Of a DNA stretch of 64,000 nt, positions 53,318 through 61,811 are shown piece after piece (the first letter of the stretch is position 1; every line of letters starts with the position of its first letter). The stretch lies in the NCBI RefSeq assembly GCF_016427505.1, contig NZ_JAELXS010000006.1, positions 217,971 to 281,970 on the forward strand, written 5' to 3'. The translations under genes and the position numbers were made by a program. The notes beneath the pieces were generated by a model, which worked only from the letters and a program-made list of their open reading frames with translations, did not search any database and was not told the origin of the DNA. The DNA is from Sphingomonas mollis (lineage in GTDB: Bacteria; Pseudomonadota; Alphaproteobacteria; Sphingomonadales; Sphingomonadaceae).

Positions 53318-55525
53318 ATGGCAGGGATCACGAGGCGCGGGGTGTTGATCGGCGGTGGCGTCGGCGTCGGGCTGATCGCGGCGTGGGGGCTGTGGCCGCG
53401 CGATTATGCGCCGACGCTGGTGGCGGGGCCGGGCGAGCATGCGTTCGGCGCGTGGCTGACGATCGGCAATGACGGCCGCATCACCGTGGCGGTGCCGCAG
53501 GCCGAATATGGGCAGGGCAGTTGGACGGGGCTGGCCCAGATCGTCGCGGACGAGCTGGGCGCGGACTGGCGCACGGTGGGCGTGGAGCCGGCGCCGCTCA
53601 ATCCGCTCTATGGCAATCCGTTGGGGTTGAACGACCTGCTGGAGGGGATGCCGGCGATCCTGCCGGAAGATGTCCGGAGTGGTGTCGGCGCATGGCCGGC
53701 GCCGATGCTGACGGCGGCGTCGAGTTCGATCCGGATGTTCGAGGAGCCGACACGCGCCGCCGCCGCCGCGGCGCGGGCGGTGCTGTGCATGGCGGCGGCG
53801 GCGCGGTGGGATGCGGTGTGGACCGATTGCGCGACGGCGGCCGGCTTCGTCACGCATGCGGGCAAGCGGTTGCGCTTCGGCGATCTGGCGGCGGAAGCGG
53901 CGGGGCTGTCACCGCCCGATCCGTTGCCGATCGGGGTCGGCGGGGCGGGCAAGCTGATGGGGCAATCGCTGCCCCGGCTGGATGCGCCGGCCAAGGTCGA
54001 TGGCTCGCTGAACTATGCAGCCGATGTGCGATTGCCGGACATGGTCCATGCCGCGATCCGGCAGGGGCCGCCGGGCGATACCAGGGTGGTGGGCATCGAC
54101 CGCGCCGCCGCCGGGCGGGTACGCGGGATGATCGCGGTGGTGGAGCGGCCTGGCTGGGTCGCGACAGTGGCGATCACCGGATGGACGGCGCAGCGGGCGC
54201 TCGATGCGCTGGCGCCGCGCTTCGCCACCAAGGGGCCGGTGATCGACGATGCGGCGATCGAGGCGGCACTGGCGGCGGCGCTGGAGGCGAAGGGCCAGCG
54301 GATCGCGAGCGTGGGCGATATCGATGTGGCGTTTCGCGGCGGGCGGCCGGTCAGCGCGACGTACCGGGCGAGAGCCGCGGTTCATGCCGCGATCGAGACG
54401 CCGGCAGCGGTGGCGTCGTTCGACGACGGGCGGTTGCAGCTATGGTTGCAGACCGAGGCGCCGGGCGTCGCGCGGGCGGCGGTGGCCGCCGCGACGGGGT
54501 TGGGCGAGCAGGCCGTGACCGTCCATCCGATGACGCTCGGCGGATCGTTCGGTTTCGGCCTGGAACATGAGGCGGGCATTCAGGCGGCGCAGATCGCGAT
54601 CGAGGTGAAGCGGCCGGTAAGCCTAGTCTGGTCTCGCGGCGAATCATTGCTGCATGATCGGTATCGGCCGCCGGCACTGGCGCGGATGGAGGCGCGGCTG
54701 GGGGCGAATGGCGCGATCCTCGGCTGGCGGGCGGCGCTGGCGACGCCGGCAACCGGCCGTGCGCTGGCGGACCGGCTGTTGCCGGGGCCGGGAATCGCGA
54801 CGGCGTTGCGGATCGATCCGGCGGATCGCTATGCGGCGGGGGGCATGACCCTGCCGTACCGGGTGCCGGCCTGTGCGATCGATCACCATGCCATCGCCAC
54901 GGCGCTGCCGACCGGGCATCTGCGCGGCGGGGCGCATGGTTATGGCTGTTTCTTCACCGAGTGTTTCCTCGACGAACTGGCGCATGTCGCGCAGTCGGAG
55001 CCGGTGTCGTACCGGATCGGCATGCTGGGCGGCGAGCCGCGGCTGGCCCGCTGTCTGTCGACCGCCGCCTCGCTGGGCGGATGGGAAGGCGGCGTGCCGG
55101 GGAGCGGGCAGGGGATCGCCGCGCACGCCTTTCGCGGCAGTTACATCGCGGTGATGGCCGAGGCGCGGGGCGGCGCGGACGGGCGGCCGGTGGTGGAGCG
55201 GCTGGTCGCGGCGGTCGATTGCGGGCGGGTGGTGAATCCCGACCTGGTGCGCCAGCAGATCGAGGGTGGGCTGATCTTCGGGCTGGCACAGGCGCTGGGC
55301 GCGGCGACCGGCTTCACGCGCGGGCTGGCCGATGTGCGTGGGTTCGACACGCTGTGGCTGCCGCGGCTGGCCGATACGCCCGACATCACGGTCGAGCTGA
55401 TCCCGTCGGACGACGCACCGGGCGGAGTCAGCGAGCTGGCGGTGCCGCCGGTCGCGCCGGCGATCGCCAATGCGATGCAGGCGGCGACGGGGCAGCGGAT
55501 GCGGATGCTGCCTTTGACGCGGTGA
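53318..55525 (+). CDS. Xanthine-dehydrogenase-family molybdopterin subunit (isoquinoline oxidoreductase-like), Tat-exported
   Basis: 735 residues. Twin-arginine signal ITRRGVLIGGGVGVGLI. Body: two large-subunit halves (MGQSLPRLDAPAKVDGSLNY, TLGGSFGFGLEHEAGIQAAQ) and the C-terminal VDCGRVVNPDLVRQQIEGGL, IFGLAQALGA. Periplasmic hydroxylase or aldehyde oxidase of IorB type. The usual 2Fe-2S partner (IorA) is not next to it, so the partner is elsewhere or the enzyme acts alone. Active-site Glu seems to be in the C-terminal part (VSELAVPPV). Confidence 0.88.
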   Translation: MAGITRRGVLIGGGVGVGLIAAWGLWPRDYAPTLVAGPGEHAFGAWLTIGNDGRITVAVPQAEYGQGSWTGLAQIVADELGADWRTVGVEPAPLNPLYGNPLGLNDLLEGMPAILPEDVRSGVGAWPAPMLTAASSSIRMFEEPTRAAAAAARAVLCMAAAARWDAVWTDCATAAGFVTHAGKRLRFGDLAAEAAGLSPPDPLPIGVGGAGKLMGQSLPRLDAPAKVDGSLNYAADVRLPDMVHAAIRQGPPGDTRVVGIDRAAAGRVRGMIAVVERPGWVATVAITGWTAQRALDALAPRFATKGPVIDDAAIEAALAAALEAKGQRIASVGDIDVAFRGGRPVSATYRARAAVHAAIETPAAVASFDDGRLQLWLQTEAPGVARAAVAAATGLGEQAVTVHPMTLGGSFGFGLEHEAGIQAAQIAIEVKRPVSLVWSRGESLLHDRYRPPALARMEARLGANGAILGWRAALATPATGRALADRLLPGPGIATALRIDPADRYAAGGMTLPYRVPACAIDHHAIATALPTGHLRGGAHGYGCFFTECFLDELAHVAQSEPVSYRIGMLGGEPRLARCLSTAASLGGWEGGVPGSGQGIAAHAFRGSYIAVMAEARGGADGRPVVERLVAAVDCGRVVNPDLVRQQIEGGLIFGLAQALGAATGFTRGLADVRGFDTLWLPRLADTPDITVELIPSDDAPGGVSELAVPPVAPAIANAMQAATGQRMRMLPLTR

Positions 55526-55646
55526 CGGTGCGGTCGTGTATCCTGCCAACGGCGCCATGGCGTCGGCGGGGACAGGGACTTATGTCGGGTTGCGACGTTA
55601 CAGCGTCGATGGACGATATTCGCGCGTCTTCAGGAAACACCATTCG

Positions 55647-56654
55647 ATGAATCTGCCCCCCGGCCATCCCGTCATCCCGGCCCCGAAGATCGGCGTGCTG
55701 CTGATGAACCTCGGCACGCCCGATGGCCCCGATGTGAAGTCGGTGAAACGGTATCTGGGCGAATTCCTGTCCGATCGTCGCGTCGTGGAATTGCCGGCGA
55801 TCGCATGGCAGCCGATCCTGCGCGGGATCATCCTGAACACCCGGCCCAAAAAGTCCGCGCACGCCTATAGCCAGGTGTGGCGCGACGACGGGTCGCCGCT
55901 GGCGGCGTTCACGCGGTTGCAGGCGGCGGGGCTGGCGGACGCGTTCGGGCCGGGCGTGCTGGTCGACTGGGCGATGCGATATGGCAGCCCGGCGATCGCC
56001 GACCGGTTGCAGGCGATGAAGGACGCCGGGTGCGAACGCATCCTGCTGGCGCCGCTATACCCGCAATATTGCGCGGCGACGACGGCGACTGCGAACGACC
56101 GGGCGTTCGCGCATCTGGCGACGATGCGCTGGCAGCCGGCGATCCGCACCCTGCCGCCCTATCACGACGATCCGCTGTATATCGGCGCGCTTAAAGATTC
56201 GGTCGAACGGTCGATCGCGGCGCTGTCGTTCGAGCCGGAAGCAATCATCGCCAGTTTCCACGGGATGCCGAAACGGACGCTGGAATTGGGCGATCCGTAT
56301 CACTGCCACTGCCAGAAGACGGCGCGGCTGTTGCAGGCGGCGCTGGGGCGGCCGGTGACGATCGCGTTCCAGTCGCGCTTCGGTCCGGCCAAGTGGCTGG
56401 GGCCGGCGACCGACGAGACGCTGGTCGAGATGGCAAAGGCCGGGACGCGCAAGGTGGCGATCTTCGCGCCGGGGTTTTCCGCCGACTGCCTCGAAACGCT
56501 GGAGGAACTGGCGATCCGGGGGCGCGAATCGTTCGAGGAGGCGGGCGGGACCGACTTCGCCTATCTGCCGTGCCTGAACGACGAGGACGTCGGCATTGTT
56601 ATGTTACAGAAAATCCTCTCGCGCGAACTTGAAGGCTGGATACGCCTGCCGTAG
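55647..56654 (+). CDS. hemH: Ferrochelatase
   Basis: 335 residues from ATG 55647. MNLGTPDGPDVKSVKRYLGEF at the start, APLYPQYCAATTATANDRAF in the middle, IIASFHGMPKRTLELGDPYH with the metal-binding His, FQSRFGPAKWLGPATDET, and PGFSADCLETLEELAIRG with the Glu near the end. Inserts Fe2+ into protoporphyrin IX. The upstream 120 bp from the molybdoenzyme contains the promoter. phaB follows after 32 bp. Confidence 0.95.
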   Translation: MNLPPGHPVIPAPKIGVLLMNLGTPDGPDVKSVKRYLGEFLSDRRVVELPAIAWQPILRGIILNTRPKKSAHAYSQVWRDDGSPLAAFTRLQAAGLADAFGPGVLVDWAMRYGSPAIADRLQAMKDAGCERILLAPLYPQYCAATTATANDRAFAHLATMRWQPAIRTLPPYHDDPLYIGALKDSVERSIAALSFEPEAIIASFHGMPKRTLELGDPYHCHCQKTARLLQAALGRPVTIAFQSRFGPAKWLGPATDETLVEMAKAGTRKVAIFAPGFSADCLETLEELAIRGRESFEEAGGTDFAYLPCLNDEDVGIVMLQKILSRELEGWIRLP

Positions 56655-56686
56655 CGTCCTCCGAAACTAGGAGAGGGAGATACTGA

Positions 56687-57409
56687 ATGGCACGGGTGGC
56701 AATCGTCACGGGTGGAACGCGTGGGATCGGCGAGGCGATCAGCCTGGCGTTGAAGGAGGCCGGCTTCACCGTCGCGGCGAATTACGCCGGTAACGACGAA
56801 CGCGCCGCCGCCTTTACCGAGCGCACCGGGATCAAGGCGTACAAGTGGGACGTGTCGGATTACGACGCCTGCCAGACGGGCTGCGCGAAGGTCGCCGAGG
56901 ATCTGGGGCCGATCGATGTCGTCGTCAACAATGCCGGCATCACCCGCGACGGCACCATCCTGAAGATGTCGTACGAGGCGTGGAAAGAGGTGATCGACAC
57001 CAATCTGGGCGGTTGCTTCAACATGGCCAAGGCGACGTTCGCGGGCATGCGCGATCGCAAATGGGGGCGGATCGTCAATATCGGGTCGATCAACGGGCAG
57101 GCCGGGCAATATGGCCAGGTGAACTACGCCGCCGCCAAGTCGGGCATCCATGGCTTCACCAAGGCGCTGGCACAGGAAGGCGCGCGCGCCGGCGTGACCG
57201 TGAATGCGATCGCCCCTGGCTATATCGACACCGACATGGTCGCCGCCGTGCCGCCGGAAGTGCTGGAGAAGATCGTCGCGAAGATTCCCGTCGGCCGGCT
57301 GGGTCAGGCGCATGAGATCGCCCGCGGCGTCGCGTTCCTGTGTTCGGAGGATGGCGGTTTCGTCACCGGATCGACGCTGAGCATCAACGGCGGCCAGCAT
57401 ATGTATTGA
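56687..57409 (+). CDS. phaB: Acetoacetyl-CoA reductase
   Basis: 240 residues, short-chain dehydrogenase. AIVTGGTRGIGEAIS (NADP loop), DVVVNNAGITRDGTI, catalytic Ser in IVNIGSINGQAGQ and Tyr-Lys in VNYAAAKSGIHGF; the loop YIDTDMVAAVP is the PhaB/PhbB type. Makes (R)-3-hydroxybutyryl-CoA for phaC. AGGAGAGGGAG upstream. About 17 kb from phaC. Confidence 0.95.
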   Translation: MARVAIVTGGTRGIGEAISLALKEAGFTVAANYAGNDERAAAFTERTGIKAYKWDVSDYDACQTGCAKVAEDLGPIDVVVNNAGITRDGTILKMSYEAWKEVIDTNLGGCFNMAKATFAGMRDRKWGRIVNIGSINGQAGQYGQVNYAAAKSGIHGFTKALAQEGARAGVTVNAIAPGYIDTDMVAAVPPEVLEKIVAKIPVGRLGQAHEIARGVAFLCSEDGGFVTGSTLSINGGQHMY

Positions 57410-57417
57410 TCGACCGG

Positions 57418-57456
57418 CCGGCATGGCGGCGGCTGATTCGCGCGCCGCCATGCCGG
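57418..57456. terminator. Bidirectional terminator between phaB and the convergent gene
   Basis: CCGGCATGGCGGCG (57418-57431) and CGCCGCCATGCCGG (57443-57456) are exact inverted arms of 14 bp with an 11-nt loop, lying between the phaB stop and the stop at 57461. Confidence 0.8.
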
Positions 57457-57460
57457 TCGT

Positions 57461-57916
57461 TCAGGCGCGCGCGCGAAAGGCGGGCAGGATGATCGCGCGG
57501 TTGTCCAGCAGCAGCGTGATGATGGCGCGGCGCTGATCGATCAGGCCGCGTTCGACCCGGTCGAGGATCGCGATCGTCTGGGCACGATGATCCGCCCATG
57601 CCGTGCCGGCGCTGCCGTTGCTCCACCGCGTGACGAAGGCGCGGACGTCGGCGCCCAGTTGCGCGCAATCCTCCTTCAACGCGCTCGCCTGCGCCTGTTG
57701 CGGCGGCGTGCCGAGGCGGATGACGGGATCGAAGATGTCGCGGTGCTTGAACAACTGGAACTCGACCAGCGTGCGCAGCAAGGCCCAGCGGATGCGGGCG
57801 AGCGCCGGCAGGTCCGCCTCGCCCCGGGGATCGAGGAGCGGGCGCATCTGGCGGAACAGCGTGACGGAACGCGCATGATGATCGTCGAACCGATCCAGTA
57901 TCCATGCCGCCACCAT
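57461..57916 (-). CDS. Hypothetical soluble protein
   Basis: 151 residues from ATG 57916, with GAGGTG just upstream; an ATG 12 codons earlier lacks a Shine-Dalgarno. Mostly helical (VAAWILDRFDDHHARSVTLF, ALLRTLVEFQLFKHRDI, RAIITLLLDNRAIILP). No signal peptide, Cys or recognised domain. Base composition like the neighbours. Function unknown. Confidence 0.75.
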   Translation of the reverse strand: MVAAWILDRFDDHHARSVTLFRQMRPLLDPRGEADLPALARIRWALLRTLVEFQLFKHRDIFDPVIRLGTPPQQAQASALKEDCAQLGADVRAFVTRWSNGSAGTAWADHRAQTIAILDRVERGLIDQRRAIITLLLDNRAIILPAFRARA

Positions 57917-58052
57917 CCGATCACCTCGCCCCGATCCTTGTGCGGACGACATGGCGGCACGGATCGTTAAGCGAAACTTACCAAACCGGTACGGCGATCG
58001 ATGTCGCCCGCTGCAACCGGAATGGGGCAGAAAGGGTGGCCCCGACGAACAA

Positions 58053-58083
58053 GGGGGCCGATGCCAACAAGGCACCGACCCCC
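58053..58083 (-). terminator. Hairpin after the glycine-zipper gene
   Basis: GGGGGCCGATGCC and GGCACCGACCCCC pair over 13 positions with two wobble pairs around AACAA. It lies about 65 bp beyond the glycine-zipper gene stop, next to a second small palindrome CCTCG...CGAGG. Confidence 0.55.
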
Positions 58084-58148
58084 CGCCCTCGTTACGCTAC
58101 GCGAGGGAACTGGTGGCACACCGGGCGCATGGCCCGGCGGCAATTAGA

Positions 58149-58478
58149 TCAGCGGCGGCAATAGCCGGGCCGGTTGGAACGCTCGACCGCGCGGCCGGCA
58201 AGGCCGCCGGCACCGGCGCCGAGCAGCGTCCCCATCGTCCGGTCGCCCCGGGTATCGATGGTGCGACCCAGCAGGCCGCCGGCGATCGCGCCGATGATGG
58301 CGCCGGTCGAGCCGTCCTTGCACTGGCGGGGCCGATAATCGCGACGATCACGGTATGCGCGCTGCGAATACCCGTCGTCGCGATAGTAGCGACGCTGGGC
58401 ATCGGCGGCGCTCACCGGCACCAGGGTCGAGGCGCCCATCGCGAGAGCGGCGGCGGCGAGTGATATCTTCTTGAACAT
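58149..58478 (-). CDS. Glycine-zipper 2TM domain protein, secreted
   Basis: 109 residues from ATG 58478 (GGGAG upstream; an ATG two codons earlier is too close to it). Signal peptide FKKISLAAAALAMG...SAADA, then an Arg/Tyr-rich stretch (RRYYRDDGYSQRAYRDRR) and the glycine zipper GAIIGAIAGGLLGRTID, MGTLLGAGAGGLAGRAVE. Outer-membrane or periplasmic; such proteins insert as helical hairpins. Function unknown. Confidence 0.88.
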   Translation of the reverse strand: MFKKISLAAAALAMGASTLVPVSAADAQRRYYRDDGYSQRAYRDRRDYRPRQCKDGSTGAIIGAIAGGLLGRTIDTRGDRTMGTLLGAGAGGLAGRAVERSNRPGYCRR

Positions 58479-58641
58479 TCTCATTCTCCCGGTCCTGGCT
58501 CGTCGGCGGGATGGTCGGCCCGTCGTCGATGCCCATCGTCGATGAAAGTGTTCTGGACGATTCGCGTTGAGCCGACCCTGAATGCGGATGTTATCGCCCG
58601 TTCAGCCTTTCGGTTTGGTTACCATGGCGTAAGCGAGGGCG

Positions 58642-59652
58642 ATGAAACGCAGTGTCGTGTGGCTGACCGTGATGGCGATGCCGTTGTTCGTGGGGGCCGG
58701 ATGGTCGGGTGATGCGCGGTTGAGCCTGTTGGGGGACGACGCGCGGATGACCGCCCGGCCGGTGATGCTCGACCCGAACGACCCGGCACGGCGACGGGCG
58801 GGATCGCTGACCTTCATGGGCGGGGTGGTGCTCACCAGTCCCGATCCGGCATTCGGCGGTTATTCGGCGATGGCGCTGGACGGCGACCGCTTCACGCTGC
58901 TCAGCGACGACGGCAATATCGTCCGGTTCCGGTTGCGATCCGACTGGCGCATTGAGGATGTGCGATTCGCCGCATTGCCCGCCGGGCCTGCGACGGGCTG
59001 GACGAAGCGGTCGCGTGATTCGGAATCGATGGTGATCGATGCTGCGGGCAACCGGGCGTGGGTGGGCTTCGAGCAGTTCAACCAGATCTGGCGATATGAT
59101 GCGACGCTGACGACGGCGCAGGCGGGCGTGGCGCCGGACGCGATGGCGAACTGGCGCAGTAATGGCGGCATCGAGACGATGGCGCGGCTGGCGGATGGCC
59201 GCTTCGTCGCAATCAGCGAATCGAAACCCCATGGCGAATCATTGCGGGTCGGATTGGTGTGGGCGGCCGATCCGGTCGATGATCCGGTGCCGGCGTTCCG
59301 CTTTCGCTATCGGCCGGCGCCGCGATTCGATCCGGCGGATATGACGCAATTGCCGGATGGCCGGCTGATCGTGCTGGAACGGCGGTTCGACCTGCCGTTC
59401 CGCTGGTCGAATCGGCTGGTGCTGATCGATCCGCGCGCGCTCGCGCCCGATTCGATCGTCGAAGGGCGTGAGATCGCACGGCTGGCATCGCCGTTGATCC
59501 ATGACAATTTCGAAGGGATCGCCGCCCGCCGCGAGGGGGCAGCCACCGTCATCTGGCTGGTATCGGACGACAACCGCCTGCCGCTGCAACGATCGTTGCT
59601 GCTGAAGTTCCGGCTGGACGACCGACATGACGAACCATCCGCCGGTCGATGA
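58642..59652 (+). CDS. Esterase-like activity of phytase family protein
   Basis: 336 residues. N-terminal hydrophobic signal (VVWLTVMAMPLFVGAGWSG), then a propeller-type body: LTFMGGVVLTSPDPAFGGYS, RFTLLSDDGNIVRF, RDSESMVIDAAGNRAWVGF, GIETMARLADGRFVAIS, and HDNFEGIAARREGAATVIW. Paralogue of the PEP-CTERM protein at 14180 but without the anchor. The stop codon lies in the loop of the hairpin at 59628-59670. Confidence 0.88.
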   Translation: MKRSVVWLTVMAMPLFVGAGWSGDARLSLLGDDARMTARPVMLDPNDPARRRAGSLTFMGGVVLTSPDPAFGGYSAMALDGDRFTLLSDDGNIVRFRLRSDWRIEDVRFAALPAGPATGWTKRSRDSESMVIDAAGNRAWVGFEQFNQIWRYDATLTTAQAGVAPDAMANWRSNGGIETMARLADGRFVAISESKPHGESLRVGLVWAADPVDDPVPAFRFRYRPAPRFDPADMTQLPDGRLIVLERRFDLPFRWSNRLVLIDPRALAPDSIVEGREIARLASPLIHDNFEGIAARREGAATVIWLVSDDNRLPLQRSLLLKFRLDDRHDEPSAGR

Positions 59653-59670
59653 CCGGCGGATGGTTCGTCA
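59628..59670. terminator. 20-bp perfect hairpin serving convergent genes
   Basis: TGACGAACCATCCGCCGGTC and its exact complement flank the 3-nt loop GAT. The stop codon of the phytase-like gene (59650-59652) begins in the loop. It lies 20 bp before the rpmB stop on the other strand, so it can end both transcripts. Confidence 0.85.
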
Positions 59671-59690
59671 ACGACACCTGATAAGAGGTG

Positions 59691-59993
59691 TTACGCCGCG
59701 ACGGTGGCGGTGGCGGCGCGCTTCTTCAGCACGTCGCGCTTCAGGCGACGGCAACGCAGCGACAGCTTGTCGTTGCTGGTCTTGGCCAGCCAGTTGTCCA
59801 GGCCGCCATTATGTTCGACCGAACGCAGCCCGTGCGTCGACACGCGCAGGCGCACGCTGGTTTCGAGAGCGTCGGACAGCAACGTCACGTTCTGCAGATT
59901 CGGCAGAAAGGTACGCTTGGTCTTGTTGTTGGCGTGCGAAACGTTGTTTCCCACCTGCCGGCCCTTGCCGGTCAGCTCGCAAATACGCGACAT
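59691..59993 (-). CDS. rpmB: 50S ribosomal protein L28
   Basis: 100 residues. [38 protein letters not shown], then [19 protein letters not shown]. Typical L28 with the CELTGK opening but no second zinc Cys pair, so a C-minus type. Bound to 23S rRNA near L9. Monocistronic, followed by a strong hairpin. Confidence 0.97.
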   Translation of the reverse strand: MSRICELTGKGRQVGNNVSHANNKTKRTFLPNLQNVTLLSDALETSVRLRVSTHGLRSVEHNGGLDNWLAKTSNDKLSLRCRRLKRDVLKKRAATATVAA

Positions 59994-60131
59994 GATCGAT
60001 TATCCTGGTTCGGGGGAATGCCCGGAAAGGCCGCGCGACTAGCCCTTGCCGGCGGGGACGTCAAGCTTTGGCGTATGCAACGGAGCCGCTACCACGACGT
60101 TGTTACGGTAACGAACCATAGGGAGAAGATG

Positions 60132-60350
60132 ATGCGCACGCTGTTGGTATTGCTGGCCGTGGTTGCCCTGATCGTGGCGGCGCTGATGTATTTCGGCTTC
60201 ATCTCGATCGATCAGGTGAAGCCCGGCGTGGTGCAGGCGCCACAGTTCCAGGCGGACGTGGCGCGGGTATCGGTGGGTACGGAGAACAAGACCGTGGCGG
60301 TGCCGACGTTGGAGGTCGAACGGCCGGCCAATGCGCAGGCCCCGAACTGA
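60132..60350 (+). CDS. Small membrane-anchored protein
   Basis: 72 residues. GGGAG lies 6 nt before the ATG at 60132 (another ATG directly precedes it). One hydrophobic helix (TLLVLLAVVALIVAALMYFGF) then a periplasmic tail with QVKPGVVQAPQFQADVARVS and Pro-rich end. No Cys. No family recognised. The next gene, tadA, starts 60 bp later on the same strand. Confidence 0.72.
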   Translation: MRTLLVLLAVVALIVAALMYFGFISIDQVKPGVVQAPQFQADVARVSVGTENKTVAVPTLEVERPANAQAPN

Positions 60351-60410
60351 TCGCCGGACCTACCCCTATATAGGAGCCGCTTTACGTCCATCGTCCGGCA
60401 CTGCAGGGCG

Positions 60411-60866
60411 GTGGACGTGATTCCGTTACCCGATCCCATGCGCCGGGCGCTCGATGCTGCAGCCGGTGCCGCTGCTGCCGGCGAGGTGCCGGTGGGGGCG
60501 GTGCTGATTCGGGAGGGCGTGGTGATCGCGGTGGCGGCGAATGCGCCGCGAACGCTGGCCGACCCGACTGCCCATGCCGAAATGCGGGTGATTCGGGAAG
60601 GTGCGGCGCTGCTCGGTCGTGAGCGACTGGAGGATTGCGACCTGTGGGTGACGCTGGAGCCATGTGCGATGTGCGCGGGGGCGATCGCGCATGCGCGGAT
60701 CGCGCGGCTTTATTATGCGGCGGCCGATCCGAAGGGCGGGGCGGTGGAGCATGGGCCGCGATTTTTCGGTCAGCCGACCTGTCACCACCGACCGGAGGTG
60801 TATGCCGGGATCGGCGAGCGCGAGGCGGCGGCGCTGTTGCGCGATTTCTTCGCCGCCCGGCGGTAG
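60411..60866 (+). CDS. tadA: tRNA adenosine(34) deaminase
   Basis: 151 residues from a GTG at 60411. Zinc ligands HAE (His55, Glu57) and PCAMC (Cys85, Cys88), plus the tRNA-facing YYAAADPKGGAVEHGPRFF and the Arg-rich C-terminus. Converts A34 to inosine in tRNA-Arg(ACG). Essential in most bacteria. Downstream gap contains the family B repeat. Confidence 0.94.
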   Translation: MDVIPLPDPMRRALDAAAGAAAAGEVPVGAVLIREGVVIAVAANAPRTLADPTAHAEMRVIREGAALLGRERLEDCDLWVTLEPCAMCAGAIAHARIARLYYAAADPKGGAVEHGPRFFGQPTCHHRPEVYAGIGEREAAALLRDFFAARR

Positions 60867-60885
60867 GTGATTCACCAATAGCTAT

Positions 60886-60968
60886 CCCGTGCTCCTGCGG
60901 AGGCAGGAGCCCAGAGCCACGAGCGAATCACATTTGGCTCTGGGTTCCTGCTTTCGCAGGAACACGGG
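60886..60968. repeat. Intergenic palindromic repeat, family B copy 2
   Basis: Arms of 34 bp, CCCGTGCTCCTGCGGAGG onward and CGCAGGAACACGGG backward, match with four transitions only. The middle ACGAGCGAATCACAT is the reverse complement of the middle at 44972. Between convergent tadA and OmpA genes. Confidence 0.8.
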
Positions 60969-60978
60969 ACGAGGAATC

Positions 60979-61650
60979 TTACCGCAGATCGTTCTGAGAG
61001 ATCGGCACGATCTTGATCTCGACCCGGCGATTCGCGGCGCGGCCTTCGTCGGTGTCGTTCGAGGCGATGGGCTGGGTTTCGCCGTAACCACGGGTGCCGA
61101 TGCGGGCCGTCTGGACGCCGCGGCTGGCGAGGTAATCGGCGACCGAGGTCGCGCGGCGCTCTGACAGCGTCTGGTTGTACGCGTCGCTGCCGACCGAATC
61201 GGTGTGGCCGTACACGTCGATATAGGTCTGATTGTACTGCGACAGGGTCTGCGCGACCTGATCGAGCGTGCGTTGGAACTGCGGCTGCACATTGGCGCTG
61301 TCATAGGCGAAGGTGATGCCCGACGGGATGTTAAGCACCAGATCGTCGCCGCGGCGGATCACCTGCACATCGGTGCCGGCGGTGCGTTCGCGAAGCTCGC
61401 GCTCCTGCTTGTCCATGTACGCGCCGATACCCGCACCGGCGAGGCCGCCGATGCCGGCGCCCACCAGCTTTTCCGTGCGGTCGCGGCGACCGCCGACGAG
61501 ATCGCCGAGCAGGTAGCCGCCCAGCGCGCCGCCGATGCCGCCGATCGCGGTCTTCGAGATGCGACGCTGGCCGGTGTCCGGGTCGGTGGTGCAGCCGGCG
61601 GTGACGAGCAGGGTCGCCAGACCGGCGACGAGAAACGGATTGGTCTTCAT
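60979..61650 (-). CDS. OmpA family lipoprotein with glycine zipper (YiaD-like)
   Basis: 223 residues from ATG 61650. Lipobox VTAGC, then a glycine-zipper region GGIGGALGGYLLGDLVGG and GAGIGGLAGAGIGAYMD, then the OmpA-like peptidoglycan-binding domain with FAYDSANVQPQFQ, IDVYGHTDSVGSDAYN and RIGTRGYGETQPIASNDT. Anchors the outer membrane to peptidoglycan through DAP. Divergent from the CNNM gene. Confidence 0.93.
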   Translation of the reverse strand: MKTNPFLVAGLATLLVTAGCTTDPDTGQRRISKTAIGGIGGALGGYLLGDLVGGRRDRTEKLVGAGIGGLAGAGIGAYMDKQERELRERTAGTDVQVIRRGDDLVLNIPSGITFAYDSANVQPQFQRTLDQVAQTLSQYNQTYIDVYGHTDSVGSDAYNQTLSERRATSVADYLASRGVQTARIGTRGYGETQPIASNDTDEGRAANRRVEIKIVPISQNDLR

Positions 61651-61811
61651 GGCAAACGGCCCCTTGATCTGAATGTCCGGGTGAACCCGGAAATCTACAG
61701 GATTGTTCCGGGTGCGCACTGAATGGACGCTGACCGCCGTCTCGCACACCATCTTCGTTCATGAACGGTTGTCGCGTGGCGCTTTTACCGGCAAAGAGCG
61801 TTCGCACGCCA

